From the NCBI GenBank assembly GCA_035285595.1, contig JAYKGV010000002.1, forward strand, positions 62,001 through 126,000: a DNA stretch of 64,000 nucleotides, in the 5' to 3' direction. The stretch's first letter is position 1; every line of letters starts with the position of its first letter. Positions 23,657 through 32,680 of the stretch are shown here, piece after piece. Source of the DNA: VGJW01 sp035285595 (GTDB taxonomy: Bacteria; Cyanobacteriota; Sericytochromatia; S15B-MN24; VGJW01). The notes under the pieces were generated by a model. It was not told the DNA's origin, did no database searches, and saw nothing but the letters and a program-made list of their open reading frames with translations. A program made the position numbers and the translations under genes.

Positions 23657-25068
23657 CGTGTTCGCTCCTCCGGGCAGCGCCGGATCGGGATGGCCTTGTC
23701 CGGATTCCAACGCCCCAGGGGGTCCCACGCCCGGCGAAACCTGTCTTGCCAGGCGAGTTCTTCCGGGCTGAACATCGTGTCCATCGCCTGACGCTTCTCG
23801 AGCCCGATGCCGTGCTCACCCGTCAGCGTGCCCCCGAGGTCCAGACACACATCTAGGATTTCCAGGCCGGCCTGCTCCACGGCGCGCACCTGCTCCGGAC
23901 GCTCCGCATCGAAGAGCACCACAGGATGCAGGTTGCCGTCTCCGGCATGAAAGACGTTGGCGATGGTAAGTCGGTGGCGTCGGGCGATGGCGTCGATCCG
24001 GGTCAAGGCTTCGGGCAGCAGGGAGGGGCGGATCACGCCGTCCTGGATGATCTGGGCGGGGGCGAGGCGGCCCAGGGCGGCCACGGCCTTCTTGCGAGCC
24101 AGCCAGAGGCGTTCCCGGGCCGCTTCGTCATTCGCCGCGGTCACGGACGAAGCACCCGCGACCGCGAGGAGGTTCCCCAGCGGTGTCGCCGCCGCCGCGA
24201 CTTCGGCGCGGGTGCCGTCGAGTTCCAGCAGCAGCAGCGCCGCGGCGTCCCGGGGCAGGCCCACGCGGAAGGCGTCCTCCACGGCCCCCACCACCTTCTG
24301 GTCCACCAGCTCCAGTGCCGAGGGCAGGAGGCCGGCGCAGAGCACCTTGCCCACCGCCACGGCAGCCTTTTCTACGCTGGGAAAGGCTGCGAGGACCGTG
24401 TGGGTGGCTTCCGGCCTCGGAACCAGCCGCACGGTCAGCTCGGCCGCGAAGCCCAAGGTTCCCTCGCTGCCCGTGAAAGCACCCGTCAGATCGAGACCCG
24501 GACCCAGGCCGGTGGGGTGCCCCAGCTCTAGGACCTCGCCGTCGCCTCGCACGACCCGGGCAGCCAGGATGTGATGCACGGTCATGCCGTGTTTGAGGGT
24601 GTGGGGACCGCCCGCGTTTTCGGCCACATTCCCACCGAGGGTGCAGGTGGACTGGCTGGATGGATCCGGGGCGAAAGCCAAGCCAAGCGGCCTTGCCATC
24701 GCATCCAGATGGGCGTTGACCATGCCGGGCTGCACCACGGCGAGGCCATCATCCGGGGCCAGGGCCAGCAACCGCCGCATGCCGGACGTCAGGATCACGG
24801 TGGCCCCTGGGCTGGGCGTCGCTCCGCCCGAAAGGCCCGTGCCTGCACCCCTGGGGGTGAGGGAGATGTCGTGCCGGGTGGCCCACCGACAGATCTCGAC
24901 GACGTCCCGGAGGCTTTCCGGTCTCACCACGGCAGCGGCCGATGCATGGGCCAGTACATAGGCGTCGCGATCGTAGGCCCGTGCCAGTGCAGGTCCTGTG
25001 AGCACTCTACCGGCGCCGATCGCCCTTCTGAGCTCGGCCAGGGCCTGGGGGGTGGGGGGCTTTGGCAC
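23653..25068 (-). CDS. FAD-linked oxidase, GlcD-like
   Basis: 471 aa from a GTG at 25068 with AGGA 7 nt upstream. It has the PCMH FAD-binding fold with TPRGAGTGLSGGA, GGNVAENAGGPHTLKHGMT and GSEGTLGF, and the C-terminal FAD-oxidase domain with NVFHAGDGNLHP and GGTLTGEHGIGLEKR. These are the standard motifs of glycolate/lactate dehydrogenase subunit GlcD. The pair GlcD-GlcE is present but no Fe-S subunit (GlcF) is adjacent. The electron acceptor is therefore not evident. Confidence 0.88.
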   Translation of the reverse strand: MPKPPTPQALAELRRAIGAGRVLTGPALARAYDRDAYVLAHASAAAVVRPESLRDVVEICRWATRHDISLTPRGAGTGLSGGATPSPGATVILTSGMRRLLALAPDDGLAVVQPGMVNAHLDAMARPLGLAFAPDPSSQSTCTLGGNVAENAGGPHTLKHGMTVHHILAARVVRGDGEVLELGHPTGLGPGLDLTGAFTGSEGTLGFAAELTVRLVPRPEATHTVLAAFPSVEKAAVAVGKVLCAGLLPSALELVDQKVVGAVEDAFRVGLPRDAAALLLLELDGTRAEVAAAATPLGNLLAVAGASSVTAANDEAARERLWLARKKAVAALGRLAPAQIIQDGVIRPSLLPEALTRIDAIARRHRLTIANVFHAGDGNLHPVVLFDAERPEQVRAVEQAGLEILDVCLDLGGTLTGEHGIGLEKRQAMDTMFSPEELAWQDRFRRAWDPLGRWNPDKAIPIRRCPEERTR

Positions 25069-25131
25069 GGCTTCATCCTAGCCCATCAGGTCCCGAATGA
25101 TGGCCGGGTGGCTCTCCCGACATCTTTCCGG

Positions 25132-25137
25132 TACGAT
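25132..25137 (+). promoter_or_regulatory. -10-like TACGAT upstream of the riboflavin operon
   Basis: TACGAT sits 34 nt before the ribE ATG. There is no convincing -35. No FMN riboswitch is present in the 103 bp between glcD and ribE, so regulation of this operon is not by the usual RFN element. Confidence 0.3.
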
Positions 25138-25171
25138 TTTGGAGTTATTCCCGTCGAAAGACGTTTTGCCC

Positions 25172-25780
25172 ATGTTTACCGGTCTGATTGAAGCCATCGG
25201 TCGTGTCGTCCAGCGACAGGACGGTCGATTTCTTTTCGCTGCTCCCTTTGCGGCCGAGCTCGAAGCTGGAGATTCGGTGGCGGTCTCGGGTGCGTGTCTG
25301 ACGGTTGTGGCGCTTGAAGAAGAGGGCTTCTGGGCGGATGTCTCGGCCACGACCTTGGCGATGACCCACATGGGCGCCTGGGAGGTGGGTCGGGCTGTCA
25401 ACCTCGAGCGGGCCTTGGCCCTCGGGGATCGTCTCGGGGGGCATCTGGTCTCGGGCCATGTCGAAGGGCTCGCCGTGCTGTCGAAGGTCGTCGCCCTGCC
25501 CGAAGGGGCGTGGCGTCTTGCCTTCGAGGTGGGACGCGAGCACGCGGCCCTGATGTTGCCGCAAGGTTCCGTCGCGGTTGACGGGGTGTCTCTCACCCTG
25601 AATGAAGTCGGGCCTGAATCCTTCACCGTCACCATCATCCCCGAGACTTGGGTGCGGACCACCCTGTCTGCTCTGCATCCAGGGGATCGGGTGCATCTCG
25701 AGAACGACATGCTGGCACGGCATGTCCATCGCTGCCTCCAGCCCTGGCTGGAAAGGCTGCCCGCGCTGGGAGGCGCGTGA
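25172..25780 (+). CDS. ribE: Riboflavin synthase alpha chain
   Basis: 202 aa from the ATG at 25172. It converts two 6,7-dimethyl-8-ribityllumazine molecules to riboflavin and a pyrimidinedione. MFTGLIEAIGRV is the hallmark N-terminus. Two lumazine-binding repeats are seen, the first with SGACLTV and the second with SVAVDGVSLTLN. The linking SGHVEG motif is present. First gene of a rib operon; RibBA starts 5 bp downstream. Full length. Confidence 0.95.
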   Translation: MFTGLIEAIGRVVQRQDGRFLFAAPFAAELEAGDSVAVSGACLTVVALEEEGFWADVSATTLAMTHMGAWEVGRAVNLERALALGDRLGGHLVSGHVEGLAVLSKVVALPEGAWRLAFEVGREHAALMLPQGSVAVDGVSLTLNEVGPESFTVTIIPETWVRTTLSALHPGDRVHLENDMLARHVHRCLQPWLERLPALGGA

Positions 25781-25785
25781 CCCAT

Positions 25786-26982
25786 ATGACACAGCTCGCC
25801 GAGATGCCCGAGGTCCTCGAGGCCCTGCGCCGTGGAGAAATGCTCGTCGTCGTCGACGATGAGGACCGCGAGAACGAGGGTGACCTCGTGATGGCCGCGG
25901 AGTTCGCCACGCCTGAGGCCATCAACTTCATGGCCACCCACGGCCGGGGGCTGATTTGCCTGACCCTGACGCCCGAGCGCGGCAAGGCTCTTGGACTCGG
26001 GTTGATGGTTCCGGAGAATGAGGGGACGGACGGGACGGCCTTCACCGTATCCGTGGACGCCGTACACGGCGCGACCACGGGGATTTCAGCCAAGGATCGC
26101 GCCCGGACCGTGGAAGTTTGCCTCGACCCTGCTTCGCGCCCCGAGGACCTCCGCAGGCCTGGCCATATCTTCCCGCTCATCGCCAAACCGGGTGGAGTGC
26201 TGGCCCGTGCCGGCCATACCGAGGCCGCTTGTGATTTGGCACGGCTCGCCGGGTGTCAACCCGCAGGTCTGATCTGCGAAGTGCTCCGCGAGGATGGGGA
26301 GATGTCACGCCTCCCCGACCTGCTGGAATTCGCCAGATTGCATGGATTGTTGATCACCTCGGTGGCCAAGGTCATCGCCTGGCGCCTCGAGCGCGAGCGG
26401 TTCGTCGCGCGGCGGACCGAGGCCCGACTGCCGACCCGCTTCGGGGAGTTCAAAGTTCTCGGCTACGAGAACGTGCTGACGGGCGGACATCATGTCGCGC
26501 TCGTCATGGGAGATCCCACCCGTCCCGGCGTGCTCGTGCGGATGCATTCCGAATGTCTGACGGGGGACTCTCTCGGCTCCTTGCGTTGCGACTGCGGGCA
26601 GCAGCGGGATGCCGCCCTTGAGGCCATCGCCCGCGAGGGGCACGGGGTATTCGTCTACCTGCGGCAGGAGGGTCGTGGCATCGGGCTGTTGAACAAGCTC
26701 CATGCCTACCGCTTGCAGGACGAGGGGCTCGACACGGTCGAGGCCAACCTTGAACTGGGCTTCCCCCCCGACCTGCGGGATTACGGCCAAGGTGCCCAGA
26801 TTCTGGTCGAGATGGGCGTCCAGCGCATGCGGTTGCTGACGAACAACCCGAGGAAGGTCGTGGCCCTCGAGGGATATGGTCTCGAGGTCGAGGATCGGGT
26901 GGCCATGCCAGTGGAGCACAACGAATACAACGCGGGGTATCTCCGCACCAAGGCCGAAAAGCTCGGTCATCTGCTGTCCTGA
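25786..26982 (+). CDS. ribBA: Bifunctional DHBP synthase / GTP cyclohydrolase II
   Basis: 398 aa from the ATG at 25786, 5 bp after ribE. The N-terminal half is 3,4-dihydroxy-2-butanone-4-phosphate synthase (VVDDEDRENEGDLVMAAEF, THGRGLICL, RAGHTEAACDLARLAG). The C-terminal half is GTP cyclohydrolase II, with the zinc-binding SECLTGDSLGSLRCDCGQQ and RQEGRGIGLLNKLHAYRLQD. Both halves look complete, supplying both precursors of riboflavin. Confidence 0.95.
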   Translation: MTQLAEMPEVLEALRRGEMLVVVDDEDRENEGDLVMAAEFATPEAINFMATHGRGLICLTLTPERGKALGLGLMVPENEGTDGTAFTVSVDAVHGATTGISAKDRARTVEVCLDPASRPEDLRRPGHIFPLIAKPGGVLARAGHTEAACDLARLAGCQPAGLICEVLREDGEMSRLPDLLEFARLHGLLITSVAKVIAWRLERERFVARRTEARLPTRFGEFKVLGYENVLTGGHHVALVMGDPTRPGVLVRMHSECLTGDSLGSLRCDCGQQRDAALEAIAREGHGVFVYLRQEGRGIGLLNKLHAYRLQDEGLDTVEANLELGFPPDLRDYGQGAQILVEMGVQRMRLLTNNPRKVVALEGYGLEVEDRVAMPVEHNEYNAGYLRTKAEKLGHLLS

Positions 26983-26995
26983 CGGAGGAAGCCGA

Positions 26996-27484
26996 ATGCC
27001 GCAGATGCTCGAGGGACGCGTGGTGGGTACGGGGCGGAAGTTCGCCGTGGTGGCCTCCCGCTTCAATGATTTGGTCGTGCGGCGCCTGGTCGATGGGGCC
27101 GTCGACGCTTTTCGACGGCATGGCGTGGCGGAGGCCGACCTGCATGTAGCCTGGGTTCCAGGAGCGTGGGAGCTGCCGGTGGTCGCATCCAGCCTTTTCA
27201 AGGCCTTCCCCGACCTCGAGGGTGTGGTGGTCCTCGGTTGTGTCATCCGAGGCGAGACGGCGCATTTCGAACATGTCGCCGGGCCTGTATCCGCGCAGTT
27301 GGCCGCACTTTCGCGCGAGTCGGGCAAGCCGGTCGGCTTCGGTGTTCTGACGACCGATACGCTGGAGCAGGCGCTCCAGCGCGCGGGCGCCAAGGCGGGT
27401 AACAAGGGCTGGGAATCAGCGGTCGCGGTGCTCGAGACGGCCGATCTGCTGGCTTCCTTGGCTCAAGGCGAGGCTTCCCGTTAG
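26996..27484 (+). CDS. ribH: 6,7-dimethyl-8-ribityllumazine synthase
   Basis: 162 aa from the ATG at 26996 with GGAGG 8 nt upstream. It joins the RibA- and RibB-derived precursors to form lumazine. Seen: VASRFND, WVPGAWELPVVAS, GCVIRGETAHFEHV with the catalytic His, and FGVLTTDTLEQA. The family forms 60-subunit or pentameric shells. It completes the late pathway; ribD is not in the window. Confidence 0.94.
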   Translation: MPQMLEGRVVGTGRKFAVVASRFNDLVVRRLVDGAVDAFRRHGVAEADLHVAWVPGAWELPVVASSLFKAFPDLEGVVVLGCVIRGETAHFEHVAGPVSAQLAALSRESGKPVGFGVLTTDTLEQALQRAGAKAGNKGWESAVAVLETADLLASLAQGEASR

Positions 27485-27539
27485 CCCCGGGTAGGCGAGG
27501 GGTACGCAGAGGGTGTCCTCGCGTGTCCCCGGAAGCCTG

Positions 27540-28319
27540 ATGCCCTTCGTTCCACGCCGTGTCATCCTTGTTTTGGCCACGGGCCTGTCCTGCGTGGCCG
27601 TGTGGGCTTGTACCGTGCAAGGGCAGACCCAGGGCACCGCTTTGACGACGCCCGTATCCTTGCCTTTGGCCGTGGGGAACCGTCAGGCCCCGGTAGCAGG
27701 TGGTACGCCCGTGGACATCGGGCCTACCACTCCGCCGCCTATTTTTCGCCCCGTGACCCCGACACCGGCTCCGACCCCTACGGGGCCTCTGGTCCCGTTC
27801 CGAATCACGATTGATTCGGCCCTGAACAAGGTCAATGTCTATGGTTTGTTTCAATTTCTGCTGCCGCAGGCGGAGGACGAACAGGAGAAGCCTGACCTGC
27901 CGTACTCGCGGGAGCTGGTGTCGTTCGTTGAATACGGAAATGCTCTTGAGGGAGGCCTTCTTCCGACCCTTGTCGCATCTCGTTCCCTGGTGTCGTGCAC
28001 TTGGACGCTCGACAATGTCGTGCGACAGTCGGCGGTCGGGACGGCCTCTTTCGAAGCAGGAGATTTCATCCGGTTGACACCTCTCTCGCCGGCAACCGGT
28101 TCCGAGGCCCTGAGTGTCACCGGTGAGCGCGTCCGCATCCGGATTCTGCCCCAGCCAGCCCCCTTCTTGGGTTACGTGGTGGGTTCGTTGACCGTGACTC
28201 CCGTCGCGACGGACGTGCTGGATCCAAAGGCGCCCAGCTTTTCGCGAGTCGGCATCGAGGCGGCCAATGTAGGCAAGATGACGTTCGAGATTTCCGGCCT
28301 GGGGGCCATGGGGCGATGA
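27540..28319 (+). CDS. Predicted lipoprotein, unknown function
   Basis: 259 aa from the ATG at 27540, with GGAAG 5 nt upstream. The signal peptide ends in VAVWAC, a lipobox-like site. A Thr/Pro-rich linker (PTTPPP, PTPAPTPTGP) leads to a C-terminal beta-rich domain (~90-255). No known domain recognised. The stop overlaps the next gene by 4 bp (ATGA), so the two are translationally coupled and probably act together at the cell surface. Confidence 0.6.
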   Translation: MPFVPRRVILVLATGLSCVAVWACTVQGQTQGTALTTPVSLPLAVGNRQAPVAGGTPVDIGPTTPPPIFRPVTPTPAPTPTGPLVPFRITIDSALNKVNVYGLFQFLLPQAEDEQEKPDLPYSRELVSFVEYGNALEGGLLPTLVASRSLVSCTWTLDNVVRQSAVGTASFEAGDFIRLTPLSPATGSEALSVTGERVRIRILPQPAPFLGYVVGSLTVTPVATDVLDPKAPSFSRVGIEAANVGKMTFEISGLGAMGR

Positions 28320-31249
28320 GGATGGCGAGGCTTGCAGTCGCCCTGGCGGGCCTGCTGTTGATGGTGTCGGCTTGCCGGACGCCCGGTCCCGGTACGCTCA
28401 CGCGACTGCAGGAGCCACCGGCAGGGCGGGAAAGTGCTCGGGCTGCAGGTGGCGGCATCACCCGGGACCGGGCCGACGGACTCGTCATCGAGACTGCTGC
28501 GCCCGTGGCCTTGCCTTCCTCTCGCATTAAGGTTCCCGCCGCCCTGGAGGGCAAGTCCTGGGGCCTCGCCTCCGTAGCCGTACGATGGCCCGCGCTGACG
28601 CCTGCCCGTTCGACGCAGGCCATCCCCCGCCAGGCTCGCAGCCTGCGCCTGAGGGTCATCGGATCCGATGGGCGAGTGCGTCTCTCCGACTTCTTCTTCA
28701 GGGGAGCGGATGATGTAGTTACCCGAAAGACCTACGCGCTGCCGGTCGAGACGGGCCTGCTGCTCGAGGTCCGGGCCTACCTCGAGACACGAGGAGAGCT
28801 GGAGACGACGCCGGCATCTGGCCAGACGGCCGTCTACCTTGCGGATGCCGTGCCTGGTTTTGTCGAGCCGCCCTTCAATGACGGTCAGGTGGGAGGGCAG
28901 CGTGAATTCAACATGGTGGGACGCAGGGTTCTCGCCGAAGGCGTGACCTTCAACTTTCAGGTGCAACTCTTCGCGGATTCGGCCGTCAGTATCCGGCTGG
29001 ATGACAGTCAGCTCGTTGCGGGTATCGGCGGGGAACCTTCCTATGGCCTTGGTGGGGATCCCTACTTCCCCAACTTCGTCAGCACGGCCAGGTTCGCGCC
29101 CTTGGCCAACCCGCGCAATCTTTACCTTGATACCTGGAATAGCCGACGTCGCCTGCTGTTCACGGTAAATCCCCAATTCGAGGTCGAGGATCCCAAGATC
29201 AGGCATCTTGTCATGATGCTGACAAGTCCGGGCATCGAAGGGCGTCAGTCCGATGCCGAAGCCACCGGTAGCCAGGTGTTGCGGCATGTCGCCGGGGGCA
29301 GCAAGCTGCTTTCCATCGATGAAGCCTTGACTGCTCTGCCCTTGAGGACCTTGCCTCTCGGTGCGGTTCGCCTCGCCACGTTGTTCGGTGTGCCCACCAA
29401 TGCGACGGTGGTTCCCCATCTGTATTTCGACAGTGTTGCGGGCGAGACCCGAAGGTTTCTGGGGGTGCCTGTCGACGGCGCGGAAGCGATGAAGAGCAAC
29501 ATTGTCAGGAGCGACCTCGTGGATTTCGCTGTCACGGGGCTCGAGCGTGAAATGGTGGCGATGTCGGGCTTTGCGGCTGCCAGCTCGGGAGTCGGTTCTG
29601 GCGTGGGCAAGGGCTTGCTCCTGGCGAAATCTCGCGAGCTCTACGAGATCGAGGGCGGCGACCAGCCAAGGCTTCGGGCCGGTGGGGCGGCGGCTGCCAA
29701 TGCGACACCCAGCGCCAGCGTGACCTCCAGGGCGTTGGACATCATCCTGCGCGACAACATCGTCGGGGTCGCCGGCATGGTGGAGGACGAGGAGTCCTAC
29801 GCTTTGGCGAGTTCTACCCTGCTGCTGCACGGCATCGGCCCCGACGTGCGGCTGGCCCTCGGGTCCGAGGATGTGTCGAATCCCACCTTGGCCACGGTAC
29901 CGGAGGGCCTGGGCACGAATCCCGCCGATGTCCGTGCCACCGACCTGCGTGATGTCGTGGCGTCGCCGGCATCGGCATCCGTGGTTTATGTGGCGGGTGG
30001 GGAAGATGGAGTCTTGCTGCGGATGGTGCTGCCTGCGAACCACAACTATGCCGTGACCGCGCCGACCTTGGAGGTTCACAGGGTCTCAGGCTATGTCCCG
30101 GTGTCCCTCTCGGTGTCCTCGGACGGGACTCGACTGGCCGTGGTCGATTCTACGGGCGGTTTGCGCGTGCTTTCCGTGGGCGCCAACCCCTCTGATTCCT
30201 CATCGTGGACCGAGGTAGCCGTGCCGACGCTGACCAATGTCGTGCGGGCATGCTTCGTCCCCCGAACGGGCGGTGATTTGCTGGTGGCGTTCACGGTCGA
30301 CGAACGTCGAGGCCAGATGCAGGCCATCGAACCATCTGGTGGAGATGGAAGCTCGTTGTTGGATGGCTATTCCAGTTATGATCTGCGCCTGGGTGATGGC
30401 CGGAGCCTGAGTTTTCTCAGATTCGGTTTCTTCCTGGCGGATTCCGGCTTCATCGACCAGCCGGGCGCTCTGTCGGTCTTGGCCTCGGGCGATGTGGTGG
30501 TGGCGGACACAGGAAATAGTCGTGTGCGATATGTCCGCATGCAGGGTGACGATCCTGACCGCCTGGATTCCTTGGTCACCAGTGATCCCGAGAGAAATCC
30601 GTTGCCCCTGTTTGTTCTGGATCGGGTGGAGGGTTTGGACACGGATGCCCATAGCACCGTCTTCGTCGCGGACAGCGAAAACTACTGCATCAGGATCTGG
30701 CGACCTTCTTGTGGTTTTCGGTTGACCGGCCTTCAGGTTGTAGCCGGTGAAGGCCAGAGGGGCTACAACTGGGACAACATCAACGCCAGGCTGGTTCAAC
30801 TTGGCAAGGTCACCAGCGTGAAGGTCGAGCGTTCGATCTCTGGGCGACGCCGTGTCTTCTTCATTGATGGAGGCCAGCGGGTGCGCATGCTGACCCCGAG
30901 GTATCCCGACCTCATGACTCCTCTGGTCGACTGCGGGCCTGATCCCTACTTCGATTACATCGTTTCGACTATTGCGGGCGGGGGGCAAGGCACCTCCGAG
31001 AAAAATGCCGCTCAGTTCCGCTTGACGTCTCCTTCCTGGCTGGACGTGGATCAGCGTGGGTACGTCTATGTGGCAGATGGCCGGGACATTCGACGGATAG
31101 ACCCTGACGCAGGGACCATCGTGAGTATTTTCACCGCTTCCGCGAACATCACGAGCTTCGTTATCGACGATTCGGACGCACGTCTGCGGGAACTGTATTT
31201 CACCACCGAGGAGAACCAGACCATCCGCAAGTTGATTCTCGAGGACTGA
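28316..31249 (+). CDS. Large secreted lipoprotein with NHL-type beta-propeller
   Basis: 977 aa. The signal peptide ends with lipobox LMVSAC. Residues ~60-430 look like beta-sandwich material of no recognised family. From ~520 onward, NHL/Kelch-like blades appear, such as PGALSVLASGDVVVADTGNS followed by RVRYV, VFVADSENYCIRIW and PSWLDVDQRGYVYVADGRDI. NHL propellers bind proteins, glycans or polymers outside the cell. Coupled to the preceding lipoprotein; the protease downstream has its own promoter. Confidence 0.75.
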   Translation: MRMARLAVALAGLLLMVSACRTPGPGTLTRLQEPPAGRESARAAGGGITRDRADGLVIETAAPVALPSSRIKVPAALEGKSWGLASVAVRWPALTPARSTQAIPRQARSLRLRVIGSDGRVRLSDFFFRGADDVVTRKTYALPVETGLLLEVRAYLETRGELETTPASGQTAVYLADAVPGFVEPPFNDGQVGGQREFNMVGRRVLAEGVTFNFQVQLFADSAVSIRLDDSQLVAGIGGEPSYGLGGDPYFPNFVSTARFAPLANPRNLYLDTWNSRRRLLFTVNPQFEVEDPKIRHLVMMLTSPGIEGRQSDAEATGSQVLRHVAGGSKLLSIDEALTALPLRTLPLGAVRLATLFGVPTNATVVPHLYFDSVAGETRRFLGVPVDGAEAMKSNIVRSDLVDFAVTGLEREMVAMSGFAAASSGVGSGVGKGLLLAKSRELYEIEGGDQPRLRAGGAAAANATPSASVTSRALDIILRDNIVGVAGMVEDEESYALASSTLLLHGIGPDVRLALGSEDVSNPTLATVPEGLGTNPADVRATDLRDVVASPASASVVYVAGGEDGVLLRMVLPANHNYAVTAPTLEVHRVSGYVPVSLSVSSDGTRLAVVDSTGGLRVLSVGANPSDSSSWTEVAVPTLTNVVRACFVPRTGGDLLVAFTVDERRGQMQAIEPSGGDGSSLLDGYSSYDLRLGDGRSLSFLRFGFFLADSGFIDQPGALSVLASGDVVVADTGNSRVRYVRMQGDDPDRLDSLVTSDPERNPLPLFVLDRVEGLDTDAHSTVFVADSENYCIRIWRPSCGFRLTGLQVVAGEGQRGYNWDNINARLVQLGKVTSVKVERSISGRRRVFFIDGGQRVRMLTPRYPDLMTPLVDCGPDPYFDYIVSTIAGGGQGTSEKNAAQFRLTSPSWLDVDQRGYVYVADGRDIRRIDPDAGTIVSIFTASANITSFVIDDSDARLRELYFTTEENQTIRKLILED

Positions 31250-31278
31250 ACAGAAAGAACTTTTTTGCCTTGTCGCTC

Positions 31279-31307
31279 TTGAAAGACGCAATGAGAACCT
31301 CTAGGAT
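31279..31307 (+). promoter_or_regulatory. Sigma-70-type promoter for the subtilisin-like protease gene
   Basis: TTGAAA (31279-31284), a 17-bp spacer, then TAGGAT (31302-31307), predicting a start about 55 nt before the ATG. It lies between the NHL lipoprotein and the protease, so the protease can be expressed separately. A GTTAA-7 nt-TTAAC inverted repeat (31314-31330) sits just after it and might be an operator. Confidence 0.65.
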
Positions 31308-31368
31308 AACGATGTTAATCCTTGGTTAACTTTTTCTTATCCCTCTTTCTTTGGAGTGCTTGACAGCC

Positions 31369-32625
31369 ATGCGCAAGGCGATGGGGCTTTTGGTGGTGGC
31401 GGCAACCGTAGGATGTGGCCAGCAGTTGGCCGGTTCTCCAGCGCTTGAGACCCGCCAGGCGGGTCAGGATGTCAGTGCGGCTGCGGCTCGTGAAGTGATG
31501 GTGCTGGTCCAGCCCGGCGCTGCGCTCCAGGCGACGAAGGCCGTTCGGGCCATGGGTGGGACGGTCGCTCGCTCGTTCCGTCTGCGTCAGGAAGTTCAGG
31601 TCGTCCGTGTTCCCTCGGGTGTGGATCGTGACGCCTTCGTGGCTCGTCTGGGACAGCAGCCCGGTGTCACGGCCGCAGTGCCGCAGCGGGTATACCGGGC
31701 CATTCCGGTGATGCAGGAGTCTGAGCTTTCCAGAGAGGTTGGTGCCCTGCTCAGTTTGAACGATCCCAAATTTTCCCAGCAGTGGGCTTATAACCGCACG
31801 GGTGTTCCGGCAAACTGGGCCGGTATCGATGCGACGAACACCCTTGTTGCGGTCGCTGACACGGGTGTCGATGCGGCCCATCCCGATCTGGGCGGTCGGG
31901 TTCGGAGTGGGGGCAACTTCGCAGGTGGCGAGGGAACGGCGGACAAGGTCGGTCACGGGACGCATTGCGCCGGCATCATCGGCGCCACGGGCAACAACGG
32001 CAAGGGAATCGCGGGCATCGTATGGAATGCCCCGATTCTTGCCATCAAGGTTCTGGGCGACAATGGCTCCGGCACGACTGAAGGCGTGGCCCAAGGTATG
32101 AAGGCCGCGGCCGACGCGGGAGCCAAGGTCCTGAACATGAGTCTCGGCTCTGATACCACTCAGGTGGACCCCGTGATGCATGACGCCTTGGAGTACTGTC
32201 TCTCGAAGGGGACCGTGGTCATCTGCGCGGCAGGTAACAACGGCCGGTTCGTGGGCTCACCCGCCAACGACCCGCTTGCCATCGCGGTGTCGAGTACCAG
32301 CGACGGCATGTTCGGCGGTGAGAAGATCTCCGGCTTCTCGAGCCGCGGCCGGCAGATCTGGGTCGCTGCCCCGGGTGGAGGAATCATGAGCACGCTCCCC
32401 ACGACGGGTAGCCAGATGGGATCCACCTACGGCAAGGCTTCCGGGACTTCGATGGCTTGTCCTTTCGTTGCCGGTACGGCCACGATGATGCGGGCATCCC
32501 ATCCCGACTGGTCCGTGGCCCAGGTTCGCGAAGCCCTCAAGGTCTCTACGGACGATCTCGGGACCCCGGGCTTCGACGCGCTCTATGGACACGGCCGCAT
32601 CAATCTGGTCAAGGCTTCGCGCTAG
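31369..32625 (+). CDS. Secreted subtilisin-like serine protease (S8 family)
   Basis: 418 aa from the ATG at 31369, GGAG about 12 nt upstream. An N-terminal lipoprotein-like signal (VVAATVGC) leads to an inhibitor I9-like prodomain (~40-110, VMVLVQPGAALQAT...) and a subtilisin catalytic domain. The catalytic triad is D164 in VADTGVDAAHPDL, H196 in HGTHCAG and S361 in GTSMACPFVAG; the oxyanion Asn is in CAAGNNG. The enzyme should be active outside the cytoplasm. It follows two secreted lipoproteins and ends at a strong terminator. Confidence 0.93.
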   Translation: MRKAMGLLVVAATVGCGQQLAGSPALETRQAGQDVSAAAAREVMVLVQPGAALQATKAVRAMGGTVARSFRLRQEVQVVRVPSGVDRDAFVARLGQQPGVTAAVPQRVYRAIPVMQESELSREVGALLSLNDPKFSQQWAYNRTGVPANWAGIDATNTLVAVADTGVDAAHPDLGGRVRSGGNFAGGEGTADKVGHGTHCAGIIGATGNNGKGIAGIVWNAPILAIKVLGDNGSGTTEGVAQGMKAAADAGAKVLNMSLGSDTTQVDPVMHDALEYCLSKGTVVICAAGNNGRFVGSPANDPLAIAVSSTSDGMFGGEKISGFSSRGRQIWVAAPGGGIMSTLPTTGSQMGSTYGKASGTSMACPFVAGTATMMRASHPDWSVAQVREALKVSTDDLGTPGFDALYGHGRINLVKASR

Positions 32626-32637
32626 TCAGGAAAATTT

Positions 32638-32680
32638 CCAAGGGGCCCCTACATTGCGGAGGGGCCCCTTGGTTTCTTTA
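32638..32680. terminator. Bidirectional terminator between the S8 protease and the histidine kinase
   Basis: A 13-bp stem, CCAAGGGGCCCCT / AGGGGCCCCTTGG, with a 9-nt loop (32638-32672), followed by TTTCTTTA. It lies between convergent genes. The plus strand has the T-rich tail; the minus side ends with AAAATTTTCC-type sequence that could also serve. Confidence 0.85.

Noticed and set aside
25081..25171. FMN riboswitch before ribE
   Set aside because: The leader is too short and has none of the conserved RFN stem sequences.
28172..30079. 635-codon minus-strand open frame in the NHL lipoprotein region
   Set aside because: Antisense of a lipoprotein with clear signal peptide and NHL repeats; no recognisable domain.
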